The position numbers were made by a program, and so were the translations under genes. A stretch of DNA of 64,000 nucleotides from Variovorax sp. 54 (GTDB taxonomy: Bacteria; Pseudomonadota; Gammaproteobacteria; Burkholderiales; Burkholderiaceae_C), in assembly GCF_002754375.1 (NCBI RefSeq), contig NZ_PEFF01000001.1, forward strand, positions 4,605,501 through 4,669,500, given 5' to 3'. The notes under the pieces were generated by a model, which had not been told where the DNA came from, searched no databases, and saw only the letters and a program-made list of their open reading frames with translations. This document shows positions 48,065 through 56,391 of the stretch, one piece after another (position 1 is the first letter of the stretch; the number at the start of each line of letters is the position of its first letter).

Positions 48065-48952
48065 ATGTCCGCCGACCTGAAATCGCTGCGCTTGTTCGTG
48101 GCCGTGTCCGACCACGGCAGCATCAGCGAAGGCGCCAAGCGCTGCCACATCGCGCTGGCGGCCGCGAGCAAGCGCATCTCCGACCTCGAAGCCCGCGCCC
48201 GGCTGCCGCTGCTGGTGCGCCATGCGCGCGGCGTCACGCTCACCTCGGCCGGCCATGGGCTGCTGCTGCATGCGCGCGCCGTGCTGTCGGCCATGGACCG
48301 GCTCGGCGCCGAGCTCGACGATTTCCAGAACGGCGTGGCGGGCGTGGTCAGCATCACGGCCAACGCCTCGACCATCGCGCAGTTTTTGCCGGCGCAGATC
48401 GGCTCGTTCCTGCGCCTGCACCCGGTGCTCAAGATCGACCTGCAGGAGCGCGCCAGCACCGAGGTGGTGAAGGCCGTGCAGGCCGGCCTCGCCGACATCG
48501 GCGTGATCGAGGGCCAGACGCCCGCCGACGGCCTCGAATGCCTGCCCTACCGCACCGACGAACTGGCCGTGGTGGTCGCGCGCGACCACCCGCTGGCGCG
48601 CCGCAAGCGCATCGACGTGGCGGAGGTGCTGCGCCACGACCATATCGTGGTGCGCGAAGGCACGGCGCTGCACCGCGTGCTGCTGGCCGCCGCGCTCGAG
48701 GCGCAGGTGCCGCTCAAGGTGCGCATGCAGGTGGGCAGCTTCGACATGGTCTGTCGCATGGTGGAGCAGGGCGTGGGCATCGGCGTGCTGCCCTATGCGG
48801 CCATCCTGCCGCAGCTGCAGATTCTCAAGCTGCGCTGCCTCAAGCTCGACGCGCCCTGGGCGCTGCGCCGCCACCTGCTGTGCGTGCGCCGCCAGCAGGA
48901 GCTCACGGCCGCCGCGCGCTCGGTGCTCGAACACCTCGGCCGTCCCGACTGA
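48065..48952 (+). CDS. LysR-family transcriptional regulator
   Basis: 295 residues starting 13 bases after the first LysR gene. Helix-turn-helix SISEGAKRCHIALAAASKRISDLE, effector domain with DELAVVVARDHPLA and GVGIGVLPYAA. The pair looks like a tandem duplication that has diverged. LysR regulators usually lie divergently from their targets; here both read into the enolase-Bug-decarboxylase genes, so the target is not obvious. Confidence 0.9.
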   Translation: MSADLKSLRLFVAVSDHGSISEGAKRCHIALAAASKRISDLEARARLPLLVRHARGVTLTSAGHGLLLHARAVLSAMDRLGAELDDFQNGVAGVVSITANASTIAQFLPAQIGSFLRLHPVLKIDLQERASTEVVKAVQAGLADIGVIEGQTPADGLECLPYRTDELAVVVARDHPLARRKRIDVAEVLRHDHIVVREGTALHRVLLAAALEAQVPLKVRMQVGSFDMVCRMVEQGVGIGVLPYAAILPQLQILKLRCLKLDAPWALRRHLLCVRRQQELTAAARSVLEHLGRPD

Positions 48953-48971
48953 GCGGAGGCCATCGGGCGGC

Positions 48972-48996
48972 GAGCCTTCGCGTCGCGCGAAGGCTC
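48972..48996 (+). terminator. Hairpin between the LysR pair and the enolase-family gene
   Basis: GAGCCTTCGCG and CGCGAAGGCTC form a perfect 11-bp stem with a three-base loop, 19 bases after the LysR stop. No T-tract, so it may be a partial terminator or an operator. Confidence 0.45.
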
Positions 48997-49067
48997 GAAC
49001 TCGCCAAAAACGAATTGTTCTCCTGCGGCCCTCGCGCAAAGATGCGGGCACACCAAAGGAGACACCC

Positions 49068-50222
49068 TTGAAGATCATCCGCGTCAGCGCCACGCCGCTG
49101 AACATCCCCGTGACCATCGACGTGGTCGGCCTGAACAAGCAGACCTCGCTGTCGCTGTGCCTCACCGAGATCGAGACCGACACCGGCCTCGTTGGCCACG
49201 GCATGACGGCCATCACCGAAGAAGAAATCATTGCCGCCGCCGTGCGCGAAGTGGCCGGCCCCGCGCTGATCGGCGAAGACCCGATGGCCACCGAGCGGCT
49301 GTGGGAGAAGCTCTACTGGCTGCTCTCGCCGCGCGGCCAGACCGGCTACGCGAGCCACACCATCGCCGCGCTCGACATCGCGCTGTGGGACCTGAAGGGC
49401 AAGGCATTGGGCCAACCGCTGTGGCGCCTGTTCGGCGGCGCGCGCGCCAAGGTGCCGGTGTACGCCACCTTCGGCTTCGGCTTCTTCGAGCGCGACCAGC
49501 TCGCCGCCGCCGCCAAGCTGTGGGTGTCGCAAGGTTTCAATCGCCTGAAGATGACCGTAGGCAACCACGCGCTGGCGCGCCGCGACGAGCCGCGCCCGCT
49601 CGACGAGGTCATTGCCGAAGACGTGCGCCGCGTGGCCGCCGTGCGCGAGGCCGTGGGCCCCGACGTGAAGCTGTACGTCGATGCCAACTGCGGCCTCGAC
49701 CTGTTCCACGCCACCGAACTCGCGCACCGCATCGAACCCTACGGCATCAGCTTCTTCGAGGAGCCGCTCACGCAGAACGACGTGCGCCAGATGGCCCAGC
49801 TGCGCGCGCGCACGCGCATTCCGCTGGCCTGCGGGCAGAACGAGGGCCTGGCCTTCCGCTTTCGTGACCTGCTGGTGAACCAGGCGGCCGACGTGCTGCA
49901 GCCCAACGTGACCATCTCGGGCGGCTACTCGCAGTGCCTGAAGATCGCGGGCATGGCCGCGGCCTTCAACGTGCCGATCGACAACGGCGGCGCCTGGCCC
50001 TTCCACAACATGCACCTGCACGCGGGCGTGTCCAACGGCGGGCTGGTCGAGTACCACTACGTCGCGGTGCAGATGCTCAAGCAGATCTTCGACGGCCTGC
50101 CCGTGCCCGACCAGGGCTGGCTCACGCTGCCCGAGGCGCCGGGGCTGGGCTTCACGCCCAACGCCGAGCGCGTGCGCGAGCTCGCGAAGCTGCCGACCTC
50201 GCACGGGAAAGGCAAGGCCTGA
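49068..50222 (+). CDS. Enolase-superfamily enzyme (mandelate racemase/muconate lactonizing family)
   Basis: 384 residues from TTG 49068, with AAAGGAG upstream. Metal ligands: Asp in YVDANCGLDL, Glu in FFEEPLT, Glu in CGQNEGLAF; a His in WPFHNMHLHAG sits near the position of the mandelate racemase His. The usual KxK motif reads LKMTVG (Lys-Met-Thr), so the second lysine is missing. It could be an acid-sugar or hydroxyacid dehydratase, a racemase or a cycloisomerase. Directly upstream of a Bug receptor and the decarboxylase. Confidence 0.88.
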   Translation: MKIIRVSATPLNIPVTIDVVGLNKQTSLSLCLTEIETDTGLVGHGMTAITEEEIIAAAVREVAGPALIGEDPMATERLWEKLYWLLSPRGQTGYASHTIAALDIALWDLKGKALGQPLWRLFGGARAKVPVYATFGFGFFERDQLAAAAKLWVSQGFNRLKMTVGNHALARRDEPRPLDEVIAEDVRRVAAVREAVGPDVKLYVDANCGLDLFHATELAHRIEPYGISFFEEPLTQNDVRQMAQLRARTRIPLACGQNEGLAFRFRDLLVNQAADVLQPNVTISGGYSQCLKIAGMAAAFNVPIDNGGAWPFHNMHLHAGVSNGGLVEYHYVAVQMLKQIFDGLPVPDQGWLTLPEAPGLGFTPNAERVRELAKLPTSHGKGKA

Positions 50223-50298
50223 GCGCCACCCGACGACACTTCCGACCACGACCAGGCCGCGCAGACGGCCGGCGCATCCCGACCACCACGGAGACAAG

Positions 50299-51306
50299 AT
50301 GAACGACAGAAGAAGAGATGCCATGCGGCCATCGCGCCGGCATGCCCTGCAGGCCGCCCTGGCCCTGGCCGGCCTGCTGGCCGCCGCACCCGCCGCGTGG
50401 GCGCAGAAGTTTCCCGACAAGCCCATCCGCATCGTCGTCGGCTACTCGGCCGGCGGCGGTGTCGACGCGGTCGCGCGCATGCTCAGCGCGCGCCTGCCTG
50501 CGGTGCTGGGCCAGCAGGTGCTGGTCGAAAACCGCACCGGCGCCACCGGCCTCATCGCGGCCGACCTCGTCGCCAAGGCGCCGCCCGACGGCTACACGCT
50601 GATGATGGGCGACAGCGCCTTGCTCATCGCCAAGCTGCTGCAGCCGAAGATCGCGATCGATCCGCTGACCAGCTTCAAGCCCGTGGCCGGTGCCTTCGTG
50701 TCGCCGCTGATGATCGTCGCGGGCAACGACTTTCCGGCCAAGACGCCCGCCGAGCTCGTCAAGGAACTCAAGGCGCATCCGGGTCGTTACTCCTACGCGT
50801 CGTCGGGTGTCGGCACCGTGCAGCACTTGGGCTTCGAGATGCTCAAGCAATCCACCGGTGCGTTCGTGGTGCATGTGCCCTACCGCGGCGCGGCGCAGAT
50901 CGTGCCCGACGTGGTCGGCGGCCAGGTGCCGCTGGGCGTGGTGAGCGCCACCGCTGCCATGGCGCAGTCGAAGGCCGGCAAGCTGCGCGCGCTGGCACTG
51001 CTGAACAACGCCAAGCTCGAAGGCGCCGAAGGCGTGGCACCGCTGGCCGAAGCGCTGCCGGGCTTCGACGTCGCGCCGCGCATCTTCCTGCTCGCACCGG
51101 CGGGCACGCCGAACGACGTGGTCGACAAGCTCTCGGCCGCCGTGAAGACCGTGCTCGACATGCCCGAGACGGGCACGGCTGCCGCCGCGCAAGGCACGCT
51201 GCGCGCCTACGCCACGCCGGCCCAGCTGGGCAAGGACATGGCGGAGGAAACGACGCGATGGAAACGCATCATCACGGACCAGCGCATCGTGGCGGAGGGG
51301 AACTGA
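50299..51306 (+). CDS. Bug-family substrate-binding protein
   Basis: 335 residues. Signal peptide with an Arg-rich start (RRDAMRPSRRHALQAALALAG...AWAQ); ATG 50326 (MRPSRRHAL) is a possible shorter start. Family marks: RIVVGYSAGGGVDAVARML, ENRTGATGLIAADLVAKAPPDG, VHVPYRGAAQIVPDVVGGQVPL. Placed between the enolase-type enzyme and the arylmalonate decarboxylase, two bases from the latter, so it probably captures the carboxylate they degrade. Confidence 0.93.
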   Translation: MNDRRRDAMRPSRRHALQAALALAGLLAAAPAAWAQKFPDKPIRIVVGYSAGGGVDAVARMLSARLPAVLGQQVLVENRTGATGLIAADLVAKAPPDGYTLMMGDSALLIAKLLQPKIAIDPLTSFKPVAGAFVSPLMIVAGNDFPAKTPAELVKELKAHPGRYSYASSGVGTVQHLGFEMLKQSTGAFVVHVPYRGAAQIVPDVVGGQVPLGVVSATAAMAQSKAGKLRALALLNNAKLEGAEGVAPLAEALPGFDVAPRIFLLAPAGTPNDVVDKLSAAVKTVLDMPETGTAAAAQGTLRAYATPAQLGKDMAEETTRWKRIITDQRIVAEGN

Positions 51307-51307
51307 G

Positions 51308-52015
51308 GTGACACAGCCCCATCTCGGCCTCATCGTTCCTCCCGCAGCCGGCGCCGTGCCGGTCGACGGCCCGCTGCTCTACGGCGACCGCATCCGTTTC
51401 AGCGCCAAAGGCCTGGGCCTCGGCGAAATCTCCACGCGCGGCTACACCGAGGTGATCGACTCGGTCATCGGCAAGGCGCTGGAACTCAAGGCGGAGGGCG
51501 CGAGCGCCGTCTCCCTCATGGGCACCTCGCTGAGCTTCTTTCGCGGCGTGGCCTTCACCCGCCAGCTGAAGCGCGAGATGGAACAGGCCACAGGCCTGCC
51601 CTGCACGACGATGAGCGACGCCATCCTCGCGGGCCTGCGTCACCTCAAGGTGCGGCGCGTGGCCGTCGCCACCGCCTACATCGACGAGGTCAACACGCAG
51701 CTGCGCACCTACCTCGAACAGAGCGACTTCGAACCGCTGGCGCTCGAAGGCCTGGCCATCTCCGACGTGCAGGCCGTGGGCCAGGTGTCGACTGAGGTGC
51801 TGGTCGACCTGTGCCTGAAGGTGTTCGACGACCAGCCCGGTGCCGACGGCCTCCTCATTTCGTGCGGCGGCCTCGTCACGCTCGATGCGGTGCGCGAGGT
51901 CGAGGCGCGCCTGCAGGTGCCCGTGGTGTCCAGCTCGCCCGCGGGCTTCTGGGACCTCGTGCGCACCGCGGGGCTCGATGCGCGCTCACCGGGGCAGGGA
52001 CGGCTGTTCGCTTGA
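51308..52015 (+). CDS. Arylmalonate decarboxylase family protein (Asp/Glu racemase fold)
   Basis: 235 residues from GTG 51308. Compared from memory with Bordetella bronchiseptica arylmalonate decarboxylase (240 residues), all key residues are kept with an offset of two: dioxyanion hole G72-T73-S74 (SLMGTSLSFFRG), Y124 (ATAYIDEVN) and the catalytic C186 (ISCGGLVTLDA). As in that enzyme there is a single active-site cysteine, not the two of racemases. The reaction would be decarboxylation of a substituted malonate to a chiral acid. Maleate isomerase relatives differ at these sites. Co-transcribed with the Bug receptor. Confidence 0.88.
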   Translation: MTQPHLGLIVPPAAGAVPVDGPLLYGDRIRFSAKGLGLGEISTRGYTEVIDSVIGKALELKAEGASAVSLMGTSLSFFRGVAFTRQLKREMEQATGLPCTTMSDAILAGLRHLKVRRVAVATAYIDEVNTQLRTYLEQSDFEPLALEGLAISDVQAVGQVSTEVLVDLCLKVFDDQPGADGLLISCGGLVTLDAVREVEARLQVPVVSSSPAGFWDLVRTAGLDARSPGQGRLFA

Positions 52016-52298
52016 GTCTGCTCTGCGCGGTGTTCTTTCTGGGAGCTGCGCGGCTGTATACAGCGTAGGGGTTGGTCTTGTGCCGACCGAGAACTACTGC
52101 TTGATCTTCAGTGAGCTCGCGCTGCGCATCGACGCATCTTTGCTCTATCAACTGTTCTAACAAGGTTGCGTTCTGTTCGAGGCCAGTGATATGCCTGGAT
52201 GCTTCAAGTGAAAAACGCCAAAGTTCATTTCAGCCGAATGAGTTCAATCGAATAGCATCGGACATCTAAAAAGTCTTGAAGACTACGAGAGGGCGCAG
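52016..52298 (+). other. Gene-free left flank of the AT-rich island
   Basis: The composition falls from GC-rich to AT-richer within about 150 bases. I see no gene, tRNA, terminal repeat or transposase remnant. The only clear signal is GAGAGGG (52287-52293), the ribosome site of the next gene. The decarboxylase operon has no obvious terminator here. Confidence 0.6.
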
Positions 52299-53123
52299 AT
52301 GACCAAGCGAGATTGGGCGAGTTGGCCTGGAAGGCTCGGCAAGAAAATTGAAAGTACCAGTGGGCGCGTCGCGATTGTTTCGGGCATGGCAGCGGCAGCG
52401 GGATTGGTCCTCGCCACCCCCACAGTCTTGGCAGTTGGTGGGGTTGTAACTGTAGGAGCGCTCATCGCGGCCCTTGTTCAAAGCTTCCCGGAGAAAAAGC
52501 GTTCGATTTCTGAATTTATCGGGGGTCAATGCTCTCTGGAAGACCTTGATTCGTTGGACTTAAAAATTCCACGACTTGCAGTTGTTGGGGTCACGCAATC
52601 CGGGAAAAGCACCTTTTTGAGCACGGCGCAACAAATAAATCATGTCCATCGAAGAACGAACAAGATATACGCGGAAATAATGACCTTGCCTGGGGCTCCC
52701 GCTAAGTATGTTGCCCTTTTGGATGGTGATGGTGAGAAATACATGCAGCAATTTGAAATAGCTGCAAAGGCAGATTATCTAGTGGTCTTTGTTGATCACA
52801 ATATCAGTTCTTCCAGTGGTGATTGCATTGCATCAAGACTTCGTGAGCATGAGCAATTCAAGGATCAGATGGAGCCCGTTTTGCGTCAGCGTGGAACGAT
52901 TGAGAGAATTTATCTCTTGATGAATAAGCGAGATATTTGGGAGGCCGGGAGTGATGCAGCTATGGCATCAAGTTGGTTTGATGCGTTTGCAAAAGACTAT
53001 TCGAAATCGGGGCTTTCAAAAACATTTGCATATTCAAATCATAGCAATAAAAATACGACAGATACCGCTGCAGTGATGCAAGATATTAGAGATTTTGTTT
53101 CTAAATGGAAAGTCATTTCATGA
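52299..53123 (+). CDS. Membrane-associated P-loop GTPase of unknown family
   Basis: 274 residues. Residues 23-62 are a hydrophobic hairpin with a short break (ATPTVLAVGG), likely a membrane anchor. The G domain follows: G1 GVTQSGKS (97-104), G3 DGDG (142-145) followed by ADYLVVFVD, and G4 NKRD (209-212) after IYLLM. These make it a TRAFAC-type GTPase, but I do not recognise the family. Third codon positions are AT-rich, unlike every neighbour, so it was probably acquired. Its TGA overlaps the next ATG (ATGA), so the two proteins are made together. A defence, stress or membrane-trafficking role is possible; none is shown. Confidence 0.72.
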   Translation: MTKRDWASWPGRLGKKIESTSGRVAIVSGMAAAAGLVLATPTVLAVGGVVTVGALIAALVQSFPEKKRSISEFIGGQCSLEDLDSLDLKIPRLAVVGVTQSGKSTFLSTAQQINHVHRRTNKIYAEIMTLPGAPAKYVALLDGDGEKYMQQFEIAAKADYLVVFVDHNISSSSGDCIASRLREHEQFKDQMEPVLRQRGTIERIYLLMNKRDIWEAGSDAAMASSWFDAFAKDYSKSGLSKTFAYSNHSNKNTTDTAAVMQDIRDFVSKWKVIS

Positions 53124-53704
53124 GCGAATCTGAAAGACTTAGCGTCGCAGGAGTCTTTGAGTACGAGTCCCCTGTGGAGTTTGTTTTAATTGCCACTATT
53201 GGCCGTCAGCGAGGGGTGGTCGCAAAATCCGTTGGCGCAAAAATAGACCTGTCAGCGTATGCTCAAAAGAATAAATCAAAATTCAGTAGAAAAAGTCATA
53301 CTCCTCCAGTTTCATCCGTTTTTTTTCCGAGACTTCAGAATTTATATCCGCTGTCGGCGGATACGGAGCTAATGCCGCCTTTGGATGATGTTTTGGAAAT
53401 TGATTCTCGAATGTCGGAATGTACTCTGGTGTGGCGAGGAATTGATTCTCCGTACTTTGAGCGCGAAATAGAATCCGAATTGAAATCCTGCGGGCCTGCA
53501 ATCATGAAAGCGCTGGATGCTGGGTCAAGGGCGACGCTGGAGTTGATATTGGCGCCCCTCATTGCTCGATGCAATATGCAAATGCTAATGGAGCGTGAAG
53601 CTCGAATTCGTCGTGCGAGTCTTTTTTGGTTTTTTATCGCAACTCTCGGTGTTTATGCTGTCGCGGTTGTTGGGTATCTTATTTTTAGAGGGGGTGTTTT
53701 TTAA
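53120..53704 (+). CDS. Tail-anchored membrane protein, partner of the GTPase
   Basis: 194 residues from ATG 53120 (an ATG at 53105 would add five residues but lies inside the GTPase gene). Mostly polar, with one C-terminal membrane helix (about residues 168-190, FWFFIATLGVYAVAVVGYLIF) flanked by a basic stretch (REARIRRAS). The N-terminal part has a beta-rich pattern (SPVEFVLIATIGRQRGVVAKS). I do not recognise it. The overlap with the GTPase gene and the same AT-rich codons argue for one functional unit at the membrane. Confidence 0.65.
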   Translation: MSESERLSVAGVFEYESPVEFVLIATIGRQRGVVAKSVGAKIDLSAYAQKNKSKFSRKSHTPPVSSVFFPRLQNLYPLSADTELMPPLDDVLEIDSRMSECTLVWRGIDSPYFEREIESELKSCGPAIMKALDAGSRATLELILAPLIARCNMQMLMEREARIRRASLFWFFIATLGVYAVAVVGYLIFRGGVF

Positions 53705-53849
53705 TTTTAGTTATATTGTTTAGGTGTTTTATGCTGTGCCTTATTGGGGTAGGGCGTTGATTGAGGTTGGTTTGAATTTTTTTCATGATCTTCTCCGTCG
53801 GATTCGCCAGTAATTGAATTTAGCCTCAGGAGCAGGGTGCAAACATCTC

Positions 53850-55211
53850 CTAAGAAAGCCAGCGCCCCACGCGGGCCGTGCCGGCCAACTGCCAGACACG
53901 TTCGCACAGCGCCTTCGCTTCGTCGGTCGTCGCGCCTTCGCCGTAGTGCGCCAGGCGCTGCATCTTGTCCTCGATCTCGGCGCGGCTCAGGCTGTTGCCG
54001 GGGTCGCCCTTGGGCTCGTCGACGCGGCCGGCCAGCGTGCGGCCGTCGGCCGTGTGCACGCTGACCTTGCCGATCCAGCGCGCGGGGTAGGCGGTGTCGA
54101 CCTCGTCGTCGAGCGCCATCGTCACCTTCTCGCGGAAGGCCGAGACCTCGGGAGAGAGAAAGTCGCGGTCGAACTCGCCCAGGCCCGCGCGGCCGTGCAC
54201 CGCGATCAGGCCCAGCACCGTGCCCATGGAGAACTTGCCCTGGTGCACCGTGGCGGGCACCGTCACGCGGCCCAGCACGTCGATGGCGCCCTGGTGCACG
54301 TGGGTCGTGACCCGGGACACGTCGGCCGGTTGGAGCTTGTTCTGTTCCATCACCTGCAGCAGCGCGTCGGCGGCCGGGTGCGTGTGGCGGCAGGAGGCGT
54401 GGTACTTGAACGAGGTCTCGGCCAGCGTCCAGCGCGTGCCGAGGCCGTCGGTGAGCTTTGCCGGATCGGCGTCGCTCGACATGCCCACGCCCAGCCCCTG
54501 CGCGCCTTCGAGAATCTTGGCCGCGCCCGTGAAGCCGTCCTGCGCGAGGTAGGCCGACATCAGCCCGCTGGCCGCCGCGTGCGCGCAGTGCAGCTGCTTC
54601 GAGTCGGCGGCGTCGCGCAGGAATTCCCACACACCGGCCGACTGCGTGCCGGCCGAGCCGAAGGCATGCAGCATCTGCTGCGGCGACAGGTCGAGCAGGC
54701 GCCCCACCGCCGCGGCTGCCGCGAGCGTGCCCGCTGTCGCCGTGGTGTGGAAGGTGCGGTAGTGCGACCGGCCCAAAAATTCGCCGACGCGGATGCCCAC
54801 CTCGTAGCCCGCGACCACGGCCGTCAGCAGCTGCGCGCCGCTGGCACCGAGGCTCTGTGCCACGGCCAGTGCGGGCGCGATGACCACGGCGGCGGGGTGG
54901 AACACCGAGCCGTTGTGCACGTCGTCCTGCTCCACGTAGTGCGAGGCCGCGGCGTTGACCATCGCCGCGAACAGCGGGGAGCTGGTGCGCCGCGAGGTGA
55001 GGATCTCGCTCGGGCCTTCAGCGGGGCCCATCATTTGCGCGAAGCGCTCGATGCTGCGTATCGGCCTCGCGGTGCGGGCCGCGAGCACGGAGCCGAGCCA
55101 GTCGAGCATCAGGTCTTCGGTGCGGCGCAGCACGGGCGCGGGAATGTCGGCGAACTTCAGCTCGGCCGCGAAGGTCGCGAGCACCTTGCTGGGGTGGTCG
55201 ATGGCGTTCAT
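53850..55211 (-). CDS. MmgE/PrpD-family protein
   Basis: 453 residues from ATG 55211. Family pattern of 2-methylcitrate/aconitate dehydratases and related enzymes: DWLGSVLAARTARP, YVEQDDVHNGSVFHPAAVV (metal or substrate His), FKYHASCRHTHPAADALL. Other members include itaconyl/aconitate decarboxylases, so the reaction cannot be set. It is third in a minus-strand run with an acyl-CoA dehydrogenase and a citryl-CoA-lyase-like protein. Its 3' end borders the AT-rich island. Confidence 0.9.
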   Translation of the reverse strand: MNAIDHPSKVLATFAAELKFADIPAPVLRRTEDLMLDWLGSVLAARTARPIRSIERFAQMMGPAEGPSEILTSRRTSSPLFAAMVNAAASHYVEQDDVHNGSVFHPAAVVIAPALAVAQSLGASGAQLLTAVVAGYEVGIRVGEFLGRSHYRTFHTTATAGTLAAAAAVGRLLDLSPQQMLHAFGSAGTQSAGVWEFLRDAADSKQLHCAHAAASGLMSAYLAQDGFTGAAKILEGAQGLGVGMSSDADPAKLTDGLGTRWTLAETSFKYHASCRHTHPAADALLQVMEQNKLQPADVSRVTTHVHQGAIDVLGRVTVPATVHQGKFSMGTVLGLIAVHGRAGLGEFDRDFLSPEVSAFREKVTMALDDEVDTAYPARWIGKVSVHTADGRTLAGRVDEPKGDPGNSLSRAEIEDKMQRLAHYGEGATTDEAKALCERVWQLAGTARVGRWLS

Positions 55212-55221
55212 GTGCAGTCCT

Positions 55222-56391
55222 TCAGAACGAACGAGGCAGGCCGAGCATGTGCTCCGCCACATAGCTCAGGATGAGGTTGGTCGAGATCGGCGCCACCTGG
55301 TACAGCCGCGTCTCGCGGAACTTGCGCTCGATGTCGTATTCGCACGCAAAGCCGAAGCCGCCGTGGAACTGTAGGCACGCATTGGCCGCCTCCCAGCTCG
55401 CCTTGGCCGCGAGGTACTTCGCCATGTTGGCCTGCGCGCCGCAGGGCTGGCGCGCGTCGAACAGGCGGCAGGCCTCGTAGCGCATCAGGTTGGCGGCCTC
55501 GGTCTCGATGAAGGCTTCGGCAATCGGGAACTGCACGCCCTGGTTCTGCCCGATGGGGCGGCCGAACACCACGCGGTCCTTCGTGTAGGCCGTCACCTTG
55601 TCGATGAACCAGTAGCCGTCGCCGATGCACTCGGCCGCGATCAGCGTGCGCTCGGCGTTCAGGCCATCGAGGATGTACTTGAAGCCCTGGCCTTCTTCGC
55701 CGATCAGGTTCTCCGTCGGGATCTCGAGGTTTTCGAAGAACAGCTCGTTGGTCTCGTGGTTCACCATGTTGAGGATGGGGCGCACTGTCATGCCTTTGCC
55801 GATGGCCTCGCGCAGGTCGACGATGAAGATCGACATGCCTTCCGACTTCTTCTTCACGTCCGCCAGCGGCGTGGTGCGCGCCAGCAAGATCATCAGGTCC
55901 GAATGCTGGATGCGCGAGATCCACACCTTCTGCCCGTTGATGACGTAGCGGTCGCCCTTTTTCACGGCCGTGGTCTTGATCTTCGTGGTGTCGGTGCCGG
56001 TGGTCGGCTCGGTCACGCCCATCGACTGCAGGCGCAGATCGCCGCTGGCGATCTTCGGCAGGTACTGGCGTTTTTGCGCCTCGCTGCCGTGGCGCAGCAG
56101 CGTGCCCATGTTGTACATCTGGCCGTGGCAGGCGCCCGAGTTGCCGCCGCAGCGGTTGATCTCTTCCATGATCACCGAGGCTTCGGTCAGGCCCAGGCCC
56201 GAGCCGCCGTATTCCTGCGGAATCAGCGCGGCCATCCAGCCGGCTTTGGTGAGCGCGTCGACGAACTCGGCGGGGTAGCCGCGCGCCTCGTCGACCTTGC
56301 GGAAGTACTCGTTGGGAAACTGCGCGCACAGGTCGCGCACGGCGTCGCGGATGTCGGGAAAGCGGTTGTCGGTAGCGATCATCATGTGCAT
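55222..56391 (-). CDS. Acyl-CoA dehydrogenase
   Basis: 389 residues from ATG 56391, which overlaps the upstream stop (TGATG). Two further in-frame ATGs at 56385 and 56382 are possible. FAD region MGVTEPTTGTDTTKIKTTA, VIPTENLIGEEGQGF-like loop, DRVVFGRPIGQNQGVQFPIA, and QFHGGFGFACEYDIERKFRE, where the Glu after ACEY/near it fits the family base position. Flavin oxidation of an acyl-CoA, probably one made by the CoA ligase at 60808. Ten bases before the MmgE/PrpD gene. Confidence 0.92.
   Translation of the reverse strand: MHMMIATDNRFPDIRDAVRDLCAQFPNEYFRKVDEARGYPAEFVDALTKAGWMAALIPQEYGGSGLGLTEASVIMEEINRCGGNSGACHGQMYNMGTLLRHGSEAQKRQYLPKIASGDLRLQSMGVTEPTTGTDTTKIKTTAVKKGDRYVINGQKVWISRIQHSDLMILLARTTPLADVKKKSEGMSIFIVDLREAIGKGMTVRPILNMVNHETNELFFENLEIPTENLIGEEGQGFKYILDGLNAERTLIAAECIGDGYWFIDKVTAYTKDRVVFGRPIGQNQGVQFPIAEAFIETEAANLMRYEACRLFDARQPCGAQANMAKYLAAKASWEAANACLQFHGGFGFACEYDIERKFRETRLYQVAPISTNLILSYVAEHMLGLPRSF

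Noticed and set aside
44881..48498. A 1205-codon antisense frame across hydrolase, queF, SDR and LysR genes
   Set aside because: All regions are explained by plus-strand genes with family motifs; the antisense protein is low-complexity.
51308..52015. Glutamate/aspartate racemase
   Set aside because: Racemases need two active-site cysteines; this protein has the single Cys plus the G-T-S and Tyr residues of arylmalonate decarboxylases.
52016..53850. Prophage, integron or insertion sequence for the AT-rich island
   Set aside because: No integrase, transposase, terminal inverted repeats, direct repeats or attachment site was found at either edge.
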